Below, one piece after another: positions 48,730 through 56,894 of a DNA stretch of 64,000 bases (within the stretch, counting starts at the first letter, position 1; the number at the start of each line of letters is the position of its first letter). The notes under the pieces were generated by a model. The model saw only the letters and a program-made list of their open reading frames with translations, was not told the origin of the DNA and did no database searches. Source of the DNA: Nostoc sp. WHI (GTDB taxonomy: Bacteria > Cyanobacteriota > Cyanobacteriia > Cyanobacteriales > Nostocaceae); NCBI RefSeq assembly GCF_015714725.1, contig NZ_WBKM01000242.1, forward strand, positions 1-64,000, read 5' to 3'. A program made the position numbers and the translations under genes.

Positions 48730-49161
48730 TTAGAAATATAGTAACTTGTAAACTAGCGCACCCAAGGCCAAACCTGCCAATGAAAAGATAGACGTAGTGC
48801 AAAAGGCTAGCCCTTGCCTAAGACCCGCTATTTGAAAGTCTATCCTAACTAATATAGTCGCCGAAATAATGAGTAAGGTATCAAGAAATACTCCAAACCA
48901 GGCAAGCATGATAAAGAACATGAAAGCTGCTAAAATGGCAACACAGAAAGACCTAATATTTGATTTAAACAAAATATTGTAGTAGTATGTCATCTTGGGC
49001 CAAGGAGTAGTCAACGTTACTATTAAAATCAAGATAACAACCACAGTTACTAGCCACACAAACTTAGGAGCGCGTGTTTCAGATATTACCCAGCCCAAAG
49101 CACTGTAACTAAGCAGTAGTAGTGCTAGGGATACCCAAGGAACTCTTTTAAAAATTAACAC
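48730..49161 (-). CDS. Small four-helix membrane protein of unknown function
   Basis: A 143-residue protein with about four to five hydrophobic segments (VSLALLLLSYSALGWVI, FVWLVTVVVILILIVTL, FCVAILAAFMFFIMLAWFGV, FSLAGLALGALVYKLLYF). No catalytic motif is visible and I do not recognise a family. It lies alone on the minus strand between the permease and cruF. Confidence 0.62.
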   Translation of the reverse strand: MLIFKRVPWVSLALLLLSYSALGWVISETRAPKFVWLVTVVVILILIVTLTTPWPKMTYYYNILFKSNIRSFCVAILAAFMFFIMLAWFGVFLDTLLIISATILVRIDFQIAGLRQGLAFCTTSIFSLAGLALGALVYKLLYF

Positions 49162-49562
49162 GGGTTGATATTCATAATTACGAGGTCAAGGTATTATTCC
49201 CTAGCTAAGTCGAGTAACTAAAAACTTTATTATACTTAAGGGCTTGCTGAATCTCTGATGGTTATCCTCATCTAACGAGATCCTAGTATGAAATAAGTTT
49301 TTCACCATCTTAGGTATCGGTAGAACAAGAAACCAGAAGTTTTTACAAATGAAATTATGTATATTTTGACTATCATCGCTTAGAGTGGTAAATTTATCAT
49401 CATATTTCTTATAGCTTCAATCAATAGGCTGTTATGCTCTTCCCAAGAAAGCTGAACAAGTTTGTAGAGAATTGCGGCACTAAGTAGTTAAATATGTTGT
49501 TAAACATTTGTAAACTGTTAGCAGCCGAGTAGCCGCGTGTCACATCTTGTTAAGGAATTATC
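49162..49562. other. Intergenic region upstream of cruF
   Basis: No gene or repeat is evident. The region should hold the cruF promoter; the ribosome site is aagga (about 49553-49557). Confidence 0.45.
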
Positions 49563-50474
49563 ATGAGACAACTTGTTATCGCTGAGCGCGTATGCCTCAT
49601 TGGTCATATCGTATCAAAAGCCTTTGGACTGGTAGGGATGCTACTGGTCATACCTAATGCCGAAATAATTTTCAATTTATCACAGGTTGGAGAAACTGCC
49701 GTACAGTTAAGTATGGCTGGTGGCGGTGTAGTTGATATCATCTTAGGGACAATAGCTGTCTCTATTTATGCCTACCGGACGCTGGGATTGGGAACTTGGC
49801 TAGCATTTATGCTACCGGCTATGTTTATCTCTTTGGGGAGCGAACTACTGGGAACTAGCACAGGTTTTCCATTTGGTGATTATAGCTACTTGAGTGGCTT
49901 GGGTTATAAGATTGCGGGGCTAGTTCCTTTCACAATTCCTTTATCTTGGTTTTATGTTGGGCTGTCGTCTTATTTAATTGCGAGAACTGGTTTGAAAGTA
50001 GCTCAAAAACCTAGTTGGGGACGCCATATCGCTGCCATAGCCGTTGGTGCTTTGCTCTTCACTTGCTGGGATTTTGCCCTTGAGCCAGCTATGAGTCAAA
50101 CTTCTCTGCCCTTCTGGTATTGGGAACAACCAGGAGCTTTCTTTGGGACACCTTACCAGAACTATGCAGGTTGGTTTGGCACTAGCGCCTTGTTTATGAG
50201 TGTGGCAGGATTATTGTGGAGAAACACCTCGATTAAATTAGAGCGATCGCAACTTAATCTGCCCTTAGTCGTTTATTTAACTAACTTTGCCTTCGCCGCC
50301 GGATTAAGCTTGGCAGCTGGGTTCTCCATCCCTGTGTTGCTCGGCTTATTGCTAGGTGTGGCTCCTGCTGTGGCACTGTGGTTAAGGAGTTCAACCACGA
50401 CACCAGATCAAGTTATTGTTGAACCAGCAGCCAAGGAAGTCTCAGTAGCAAAGGTTAAAGTAGCCTTTAAATAA
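49563..50474 (+). CDS. cruF: Carotenoid 1',2'-hydratase CruF
   Basis: A 303-residue polytopic membrane protein (about eight helices). It belongs to the bisanhydrobacterioruberin hydratase/DUF422 family and hydrates the psi end of gamma-carotene in myxoxanthophyll synthesis. Recognisable stretches are FPFGDYSYLSGLGYKIAGLV (about 101-120), VPFTIPLSWFYVGLSSYLIA and CWDFALEPAMSQTSLPFWYW (about 165-184), with the conserved acidic residues. The next gene on the same strand is the glycosyltransferase cruG, the usual cyanobacterial pairing. Confidence 0.9.
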   Translation: MRQLVIAERVCLIGHIVSKAFGLVGMLLVIPNAEIIFNLSQVGETAVQLSMAGGGVVDIILGTIAVSIYAYRTLGLGTWLAFMLPAMFISLGSELLGTSTGFPFGDYSYLSGLGYKIAGLVPFTIPLSWFYVGLSSYLIARTGLKVAQKPSWGRHIAAIAVGALLFTCWDFALEPAMSQTSLPFWYWEQPGAFFGTPYQNYAGWFGTSALFMSVAGLLWRNTSIKLERSQLNLPLVVYLTNFAFAAGLSLAAGFSIPVLLGLLLGVAPAVALWLRSSTTTPDQVIVEPAAKEVSVAKVKVAFK

Positions 50475-50489
50475 GGCTATAGATTGGGG

Positions 50490-50715
50490 AGTAAGAATTT
50501 TAGATTTTGGATTTTAGATTTTAGATTGAAATTTAATCCAAAAGACGCTAGCGGACTCGCTCTAAGCGTTGGCGCAGCCTTTCGTAGAGAAGCTATGCCG
50601 TTGGCGTTCGCGTTAGCGTCTCTGAAAGAGAAGCCTCTCGTTCGCGTAGCGTCTCCCCTTGGGAGAAGAGAAGGCTTTACGCTGCGCTATCGTCAATCCA
50701 AAATCCAAAATTGAA
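50490..50715. repeat. STRR plus dispersed palindromic repeats between cruF and cruG
   Basis: Heptamer runs (gattttggattttagatttt, about 50501-50525, and its inverse ccaaaatccaaaatt near 50698-50712) flank a block with cgttggcgcagcctttcgta and gcgtctctgaaagagaagcc. That block belongs to a dispersed Nostoc repeat family also seen at about 63037-63065. Confidence 0.75.
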
Positions 50716-50768
50716 TTGCCCCATACCCATTTATTTTGTATAGTCGCAATTTTAATTGTTAAGTATTT

Positions 50769-51968
50769 GTGACAGTAGATAACGCTTTGATAGTAGAAAG
50801 CGCCATCTCCCTTTTATTGCTAGTTATCCAAGTACCAGCAACGGCGATTTTGCTTTCGCGCCTGTTAAAGGGACCAAGACGCCATCCGCCAATAGAACCC
50901 CAACAGCCGACACCGGAGCTTTTGGGTAGAATTAGTGTCGTCGTTCCCACGCTGAACGAGGCACTTCGGATTAGCCCTCTGTTGGCTGGTTTAAGTCGGC
51001 AAAGCTACGAAGTTCGAGAAATAATTGTTGTAGATAGCAAGTCCAGTGATGGCACCCCCGACTTGGTAAAGACGACACAGCAAAAAGATCCGCGCTTTCG
51101 CTTGATGACAGATGACCCTTTACCCTCCGGTTGGGTGGGGCGTCCTTGGGCGTTGCATAACGGTTTTCTATATAGCTCAGAGGCGAGTCAGTGGTTTCTC
51201 GGACTGGATGCTGATATCGAACCACATCCTGGTTTGGTTGCTGGTTTGGTGAAGACGGCCGAAGCACAAGGCTATGATCTGGTTTCCCTTTCACCCCAGT
51301 TCATCCTCAAATATCCTGGGGAGTGCTGGTTACAACCGGCTTTGTTGATGACTTTGCTTTATAGATTTGACCCAACTGGGATCAATACAGAGCAGCCAGA
51401 ACGGGTGATGGCAAATGGGCAGTGTTTTTTGTGTCGTCGCTCTGTTTTAGCTGCTGTGGGTGGCTATAGCAGTGCAAGTGGTTCTTTTTGTGATGATGTC
51501 ACTTTGGCACGAAATATTGCTGCTCAAGGGTATAAGGTGGGCTTTTTAGATGGTGCAAAGGTGCTAAGGGTACGGATGTATGAAGGGGCGATGGAGACGT
51601 GGAAGGAATGGGGGCGGAGTCTCGACCTCAAAGATGCAACTACTCGTTCTCAGTTGTGGGGAGATTTATGGCTACTCACATCCGTCCAGGGTCTACCTTT
51701 ACCAATTTTACTCAGTTACTTCTTTTTTCTTCCCCAGTTTCCCCTGCTTCCTGTGTTCCTCTTATTAGGATTGAATTTATTTCTGGTGGTGATTCGCTTT
51801 GCTATGCTAATAGCGATCGCACCTTCCTACGATCGCACAAACGCCAAAGGCAGCTGGTTATTCTGGCTTTCCCCTTTGGCTGATCCCTTAGCTGTGCTGC
51901 GAATTTTCCTATCTGCGTTTCGCACCCCGCGCGAGTGGCGAGGACGCAAGTATAGTGCTGAGTTATGA
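50769..51968 (+). CDS. cruG: Carotenoid 2'-O-glycosyltransferase CruG
   Basis: A 399-residue membrane GT2 enzyme that adds a sugar to the 2'-hydroxyl of myxol-type carotenoids. The N-terminal helix (SAISLLLLVIQVPATAILL) is followed by the GT-A fold with ISVVVPTLNEALRISPLL (about 55-72), REIIVVDSKSSDGTPDL (Asp pair, about 85) and GLDADIEPHPGLVAGL (DxD, about 142). C-terminal helices (FLPQFPLLPVFLLLGLNLFL) anchor it. The start is GTG 50769. Adjacency to cruF supports the assignment. Confidence 0.88.
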   Translation: MTVDNALIVESAISLLLLVIQVPATAILLSRLLKGPRRHPPIEPQQPTPELLGRISVVVPTLNEALRISPLLAGLSRQSYEVREIIVVDSKSSDGTPDLVKTTQQKDPRFRLMTDDPLPSGWVGRPWALHNGFLYSSEASQWFLGLDADIEPHPGLVAGLVKTAEAQGYDLVSLSPQFILKYPGECWLQPALLMTLLYRFDPTGINTEQPERVMANGQCFLCRRSVLAAVGGYSSASGSFCDDVTLARNIAAQGYKVGFLDGAKVLRVRMYEGAMETWKEWGRSLDLKDATTRSQLWGDLWLLTSVQGLPLPILLSYFFFLPQFPLLPVFLLLGLNLFLVVIRFAMLIAIAPSYDRTNAKGSWLFWLSPLADPLAVLRIFLSAFRTPREWRGRKYSAEL

Positions 51969-52329
51969 GTGCTGAGTGTTGAGTTAAAAATTCAGGCGTT
52001 GCTGAATCAAGATATGAATTTGGATGTAGAGACGTAAAATTTTACGTCTCTACAAGGATTTTCGCTGCAATGCACAATCGTTTTCATACCAATACGGTTC
52101 GGATAAGATCCCCCCGCCTGCGGCGACCCCCTTAAAAAGGGGGTAAATGAGGAAACAAAGCCCCCCTTTTTAAGGGGGGTTGTGGGGATCTCCGAGAGCC
52201 AAATATGTTAACCGAACCGTAAATGTCATCTTAATTACGAATTACGAATTATTTAAGGAGGTGGAAAGCAGGGTTAATCGCCATAAATAAATTTAGAGAA
52301 TTGGTTAAAAATTCACAACTCCCTACTCC
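51969..52329. repeat. Spacer packed with palindromic elements
   Basis: It holds an STRR tail (about 51957-51985). A perfect 28-base palindrome lies at 52026-52053 (half-site gtagagacgtaaaa). A 127-bp MITE-like unit lies at 52094-52220 with acggttcgg/ccgaaccgt ends and two internal hairpins (cccccttaaaaaggggg and ccccccttttt...ggggggtt). No gene is present. Confidence 0.75.
52094..52220. mobile_element. 127-bp MITE-like palindromic element
   Basis: The ends acggttcgg and ccgaaccgt are inverted repeats, with similarity continuing inward (ataagat against ttaacat). The interior carries two strong G/C hairpins. Related fragments occur near 46590-46620 (ccctctttttaaggggttgg). Confidence 0.65.
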
Positions 52330-53238
52330 CTACTCCTCTTCCCCTCCTACCTGATCCCCGCGTTCCAATTCCCAAAGAATTTGATTTCCTTCACGGCGGA
52401 CTCGTGACACTATCCAGTTCCGCCAGCGCCATTGATCTCCACGACTAGTAACAGCGCTGGCGTGGACATCCATCAAGTCTGCTAACTCAGAACTGGAGAT
52501 TAAGTAGCCTTTTTCGGAAATTTCGTCAGCGATACGCAGGGTTTCGACCAAGCTGCGGAGTTGCAAAACCCTCATTTCTGAAGGTTTTTCATCGGTTGCG
52601 GCCGCACTTGTCCCAGTTGATGGTTCCATAACAGTTATTTCTGATGCAGAAGTACTGACTTTTTGTATACTTTGGTTAATTATTCTAAGGGTTTTTTCAG
52701 GATCAGCTACTTTTGCTACATCTAGTTCATTTGGGGAAGGTAAAGATTGATAAAAACTTGTAGGAGTTAATTCTTGTAGGGAAGGGATTTTACCACTGGC
52801 ATAGGTGCGAGCGATCGCATCACAGCGTTCGTTACCTATGTTACCAGAATGTCCCCTGACGTGTTGCCATTTTACCTGCTGGGTATTGAGTTCATCGAGA
52901 GTTTCCAAAAGGTCTTGGTTTTGGACGGGTTTCCCATCTGACTTTTTCCAGCCTTTCTTTTTCCAGCCTTTCACCCATTTGGTAACGCAGTTAATCAGGT
53001 ATTCACTATCGGTATGAAGGGTAATGGATTCAGATTGTTGAGATGTTTGCAGGAATTGGAGGGCGGCGATCGCAGCTTGCATTTCCATTTTATTATTGGT
53101 GGTATGAGGAGATGCATCGCCCATTTCGTGGATTGAACCATCGCTGAAGTAAACGACAACACCCCAACCACCAGGGCCAGGATTGCCGGTGCAAGCACCA
53201 TCGGTGTATATGCTTTGAATTGTGGGTTGAGTGGACAT
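52330..53238 (-). CDS. rnhA: Ribonuclease HI with C-terminal extension
   Basis: This enzyme cleaves RNA in RNA-DNA hybrids. Residues 1-150 are a canonical RNase HI: IYTDGACTGNPGPGGWGVVV (catalytic Asp), KMEMQAAIAAL (Glu), LHTDSEYLINCVTKWVKGWK (Asp) and VRGHSGNIGNERCDAIAR (His, Asp). The remaining 150 residues are a linker and a separate small domain (LRIADEISEKGYLISSSELA to WRWRNWIVSRVRREGNQILW) resembling a winged helix found in other cyanobacterial proteins. The extension roughly doubles the usual length of about 150. Confidence 0.93.
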   Translation of the reverse strand: MSTQPTIQSIYTDGACTGNPGPGGWGVVVYFSDGSIHEMGDASPHTTNNKMEMQAAIAALQFLQTSQQSESITLHTDSEYLINCVTKWVKGWKKKGWKKSDGKPVQNQDLLETLDELNTQQVKWQHVRGHSGNIGNERCDAIARTYASGKIPSLQELTPTSFYQSLPSPNELDVAKVADPEKTLRIINQSIQKVSTSASEITVMEPSTGTSAAATDEKPSEMRVLQLRSLVETLRIADEISEKGYLISSSELADLMDVHASAVTSRGDQWRWRNWIVSRVRREGNQILWELERGDQVGGEEE

Positions 53239-53279
53239 GTTTAAGGTATCGAACCGCAGAGGGCGCTAAAAGAGAGTTA

Positions 53280-54683
53280 TTAGCGGCGAAAACGCAGGCT
53301 AATAAAGATTAGCACAGCAAAGAAGACACCGATGCCTACACTCCAACCAAAAACTTCAGCCCGAAAGCGGAGATTTTGTTGGTAATTGTTGGGTTGGGCG
53401 AGAATGACGGCGGAGGCTATTTGACTGGTTGCGAGTCCAACACCTGCGATCGCTATAGTGGTATTGAGGGTGCGATCGCTTTTAGTTTGCTCTAGGTCGA
53501 TAATACCTTGGATAGTATTATTCAGATTTTGTAGTAAGGTTAATCCAGGGCTGAGAATCGCATAATCTGCTTCTACTTGTCGCTGATATTTTTTGGCATA
53601 GATTTCACTCTCGCTAAACTCTTTGAGAAATTTTAAGTCACTACTTGGATATTTTTGCTCGATGTCTGCTAAATGAGATTTATAATTTTCTAAGTTTAAC
53701 TGAATTGTCCGGCTTTGATTTTCTAGATAGTTTAAGGCAATCGTGTAGTCTGATAAGTTGATTAAATTATTTGTCAGACTTGCTTGTAGTTTGCTTAATT
53801 TTAGGCTATTGGTTTGTAGTAGCTTTGGTAAGTCGCTTGTCTGCTGAATCGATGGTTGAATTTCGATATATTCTTTTTTGAGAATCTGTTTTTGATAGCG
53901 ACTTTGATAGTATGACCAAACTACTTTATGACGGTATTGCCATAAACGCAGAAAATCATAATATACACTTTGTACCTGCTTGCTCATTTCATCTGGTGAA
54001 ATATGTTCGGGAAACAACCAGATTAAAATGTGATATCTTGATTTTCTAAACTCATCCCAAAATTCTTTACCATTTACGCCTAAATTTTGTGGACAATACC
54101 ACAATTCAAAAATCGTTCCTTCTTCTAACTTACCTTTGCCAATAAAATCCCGTTGCCATTTGTAATCGCTGACAATTTTGGTGTAACATTCTTTGGCTAT
54201 TTCTTCAATTTCTACTTCTGTTTTAGTGCTGGTTAGCTTTCCCCAAAGTAACCAAGTTTGTCCAATTGTGCCTGTTTGCTGAGATAGGCGATTAGTAATT
54301 TCCTCTTTGAGTTTCCAAAAAGGTGCATCGTCGATATCTTGAGGAATATAATTAGGTTTACCGTTAGCATCCCGTTTACCAGAATAATCAACTTGGAGTG
54401 TGTAAGTATCACCAATTTGCAACGCATGGTAATAGCCATCTAGGGGTGATGGAAATTCTCTAGTTTGACCTTTTCCGAGCAACTCAATTACATCTTCACC
54501 ATTATCTTTATGCTTCAGAAATTCTCTGTACTTTTCCTGAAAACTTGTTTCTTCTAGATCGCCATATATTTTCCGACAAAAATTTTCACAATTCTTGTTT
54601 AATTTTGTCTCATCTTCTCCTAAACCATCTTTTAAATCGTAGAGGAATAAATCAATACTGGGATAAATAATCTTTTCAACCAT
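53280..54683 (-). CDS. Unknown protein with C-terminal transmembrane pair (CHAT cassette, third gene)
   Basis: A 467-residue protein not recognised. The N-terminal 280 residues are a soluble mixed fold rich in Trp/Tyr (TIGQTWLLWGKLTSTKTEVE, YHILIWLFPEHISPDEMSK). A coiled-coil region follows (LLQTNSLKLSKLQASLTNNL to LENYKSHLADIEQKYPSSD). Then come two hydrophobic helices near the end (TTIAIAGVGLATSQIASAVI and FGWSVGIGVFFAVLIFISLR). Its start overlaps the preceding 133-residue gene by eight bases, so the two are translated together. Position behind a CHAT protease gene makes it a possible protease target or membrane effector, which is inference. Confidence 0.72.
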   Translation of the reverse strand: MVEKIIYPSIDLFLYDLKDGLGEDETKLNKNCENFCRKIYGDLEETSFQEKYREFLKHKDNGEDVIELLGKGQTREFPSPLDGYYHALQIGDTYTLQVDYSGKRDANGKPNYIPQDIDDAPFWKLKEEITNRLSQQTGTIGQTWLLWGKLTSTKTEVEIEEIAKECYTKIVSDYKWQRDFIGKGKLEEGTIFELWYCPQNLGVNGKEFWDEFRKSRYHILIWLFPEHISPDEMSKQVQSVYYDFLRLWQYRHKVVWSYYQSRYQKQILKKEYIEIQPSIQQTSDLPKLLQTNSLKLSKLQASLTNNLINLSDYTIALNYLENQSRTIQLNLENYKSHLADIEQKYPSSDLKFLKEFSESEIYAKKYQRQVEADYAILSPGLTLLQNLNNTIQGIIDLEQTKSDRTLNTTIAIAGVGLATSQIASAVILAQPNNYQQNLRFRAEVFGWSVGIGVFFAVLIFISLRFRR

Positions 54684-55077
54684 TTCCTATCCTGCCATTA
54701 ATATAATCTCGAACCCTTTCCAGGAAATTTGGTTCTACAGCTTTTTTAGCAGCAGATACCGAATTATTGTTACTAAAAACATTAATTGCTGCGTTCGTCA
54801 ATTCCCTAGTAGGCTCAGTTGGTAAAGGCAGAGGTTTTAAACCTTTAGTACGTTCGCCAACATTTTTGTCAATTGTAGCAAGTTCTGTTTGATAAACTTT
54901 ATCTAAAGGTAGATAACTTGCAGCGATCGCATCTAAATTTCCGATATTATTTTGATCTATTATTAGGGCTTTGCTGATGTCATTTAGCTGAGTTTGGATA
55001 TTGTTTGGTAAAGGTTCGTCCAATTGTGTGAGGGCTGTAAGAAAGGCTGTCAGAGTAATTATGTTGTTAGGTTTCAT
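54676..55077 (-). CDS. Small unknown protein (CHAT cassette, second gene)
   Basis: A 133-residue protein starting MKPNNIITLTAFLTALTQLD at 55077. A longer in-frame reading begins inside the CHAT gene but its extra residues come from spacer. It is soluble and helical with an Asn/Leu-rich N-terminal half and a C-terminal segment (FLERVRDYINGRIG). No motif is recognised. It lies 70 bases after the CHAT gene and overlaps the next gene. Confidence 0.65.
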   Translation of the reverse strand: MKPNNIITLTAFLTALTQLDEPLPNNIQTQLNDISKALIIDQNNIGNLDAIAASYLPLDKVYQTELATIDKNVGERTKGLKPLPLPTEPTRELTNAAINVFSNNNSVSAAKKAVEPNFLERVRDYINGRIGNG

Positions 55078-55147
55078 AGGGATTTTTTTAGAGGCATTTA
55101 TTAATGTCTCACGCAAAGGCGCAAAGACGCAAAGAAGAAAATAAATT

Positions 55148-56836
55148 TTATTTGCCAGTAATTGTGAAAGCTGCCCAATAGTAGGGATGTTGAAAAGGTT
55201 GTTGTTTTTTTTCTGATAATTCCATTTGACTAATTTGATTGAGTTTTCTTCTGATGAAAGGGCGGAGAGGCTTTTCATCTGATGGTAACTTAGGCAAGAT
55301 TACTCGATAAATTCTTTCGAGTTGACTAAATGTTAAATTACGTAACCATTTTGTTGCTTTATTGAGGGCAACTGCTGGCGATTTGCCTTTCTTTATTTGC
55401 CAATAAAAGTAAATCATTAAAAAACTACTAGCATCGTCAGTCACAGTCCACAATGTACTAACAACATCGGTAACACCTTGATAGAGAAAAGCACTGACCA
55501 AACCAACATATTCAGCAGTGATAGTTTGGTTGCTAGTGATGGCAGTTTCACAAGATGAAAGGCTAACTAGTTGATATCCTCTGAGGTTCTCAATATTGCA
55601 AATTTCCTCTAAAGTCAGAAACTCTTTACCGCTTAGAGCCAAAGCAGATTGTTTAGGATTATCAAAGTTATAGGTGCTATGTCCTGTAAAGTGAAAAATA
55701 CTGTAACTATCTTTTAGGGCTGCTTTAAGTGTGGTATTTGTCGCGGCTTCTCCAGAAATTCCCTTCGGCGTAGGGTTTTGGAATAGCTGGGTAATAGCAG
55801 CAGATTCGATTTCTGCATGAGGCAAAATAGGAAAACCTTCACTGTCGGGATATTCTACACTTAATAAGGGCAATTCAGCGATTGCTCGAAGATTTGTTTG
55901 CTTTAAGCTTTGTAAGGTAATACCTATTTGGGCGCTAGGTAAATAAGTGATGGTGAAGTTATCTGTAAATATTGCATGGAGTGGTAAGCGGTGTAAATCA
56001 CGATGAGGAATGAGAATTAAGTTTGTGATGCCCTTTAATTCCTCTTGAATAGCAGAAATATTGAGGATGTTTTTCAACTCCTCAAATTTATCTGGCATCA
56101 ACTGTCGCCAAGCTTGGTTTTTGTGGCTTTGTTCGTCTTTCGCCTTGTCTCGATAATCGGTATATTGTTGATTCCAATTTTTCACCCAGTTTTCAAAATC
56201 TTGTAAGCGTCGCGCCTGAGTTAGAAACTCGGTTTCTCCTGGGACAATTGGCGATCGCGCGTTGTGTTTTAGGATGAAGGTGTGTAAGGCGTAAGAACTG
56301 AGATGCCAATAAACAATAGCAGTTGAGGGATTAAGCAGTTGTTGCATTTCTGAATAGCTGAGAGATGAACTTTCATCACTCCATCCATCCAAAAGCCAAC
56401 GCAAGCAGGTATTTTTGCCCTCTTCCGCTAATTCAATCGCTTGCAGCAAATCTCCAGACTGCACAGCTAAATCAACAGTTAACTGCTGAATCCAGGCAAA
56501 TTTTAGAGCTAGTTGTTTTTTACTTTGATCAGAGCGATTTGGTTCATTTAATAAACGCCGTAACAAATCAGTACCCTGTCGCTGGAGTTCTGTAGCTTCG
56601 GCTGTTTCCTGCAAATCTAACTGGACGCGAATTAAGTCTTGCAAAACCTCTAGATGCAACTCAGGAAAATCTGTTGCTGTGAGAGTTTGCAGTGCCATTT
56701 CGTAACTGTTGACGGCTTTGTGCCAAAAATAGCGGGCGTTAGAATTTCCTCGCCCTTGGAAGTAATGAGCATTACCTATGCTTTGATGTAATTCCCCCCA
56801 ACTTTCTGGGTGGGTGTCTTGGGGGCAATGCTTCAA
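55148..56836 (-). CDS. CHAT-domain protease, 5'-truncated by an insertion sequence
   Basis: CHAT is a caspase-like cysteine protease domain. The C-terminal half carries the His motif FHFTGHSTYNF (His386) and the Cys motif LVSLSSCETA (Cys429), plus the end PYYWAAFTITG typical of the family. The N-terminal half is TPR-like (SWGELHQSIGNAHYFQGRGN). The frame stays open upstream of the TTG at 56836 (KLASFEEGLKHCPQ) until the element end near 56895. No TPR coding is found beyond the element, so the 5' part is lost. The product may still be made from the TTG, or the gene is dead. Confidence 0.85.
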   Translation of the reverse strand: MKHCPQDTHPESWGELHQSIGNAHYFQGRGNSNARYFWHKAVNSYEMALQTLTATDFPELHLEVLQDLIRVQLDLQETAEATELQRQGTDLLRRLLNEPNRSDQSKKQLALKFAWIQQLTVDLAVQSGDLLQAIELAEEGKNTCLRWLLDGWSDESSSLSYSEMQQLLNPSTAIVYWHLSSYALHTFILKHNARSPIVPGETEFLTQARRLQDFENWVKNWNQQYTDYRDKAKDEQSHKNQAWRQLMPDKFEELKNILNISAIQEELKGITNLILIPHRDLHRLPLHAIFTDNFTITYLPSAQIGITLQSLKQTNLRAIAELPLLSVEYPDSEGFPILPHAEIESAAITQLFQNPTPKGISGEAATNTTLKAALKDSYSIFHFTGHSTYNFDNPKQSALALSGKEFLTLEEICNIENLRGYQLVSLSSCETAITSNQTITAEYVGLVSAFLYQGVTDVVSTLWTVTDDASSFLMIYFYWQIKKGKSPAVALNKATKWLRNLTFSQLERIYRVILPKLPSDEKPLRPFIRRKLNQISQMELSEKKQQPFQHPYYWAAFTITGK

Positions 56837-56894
56837 TCCTTCCTCAAAGCTTGCTAATTTTCCCTCATAACCACGCTTGTTTAAATTAGGATTG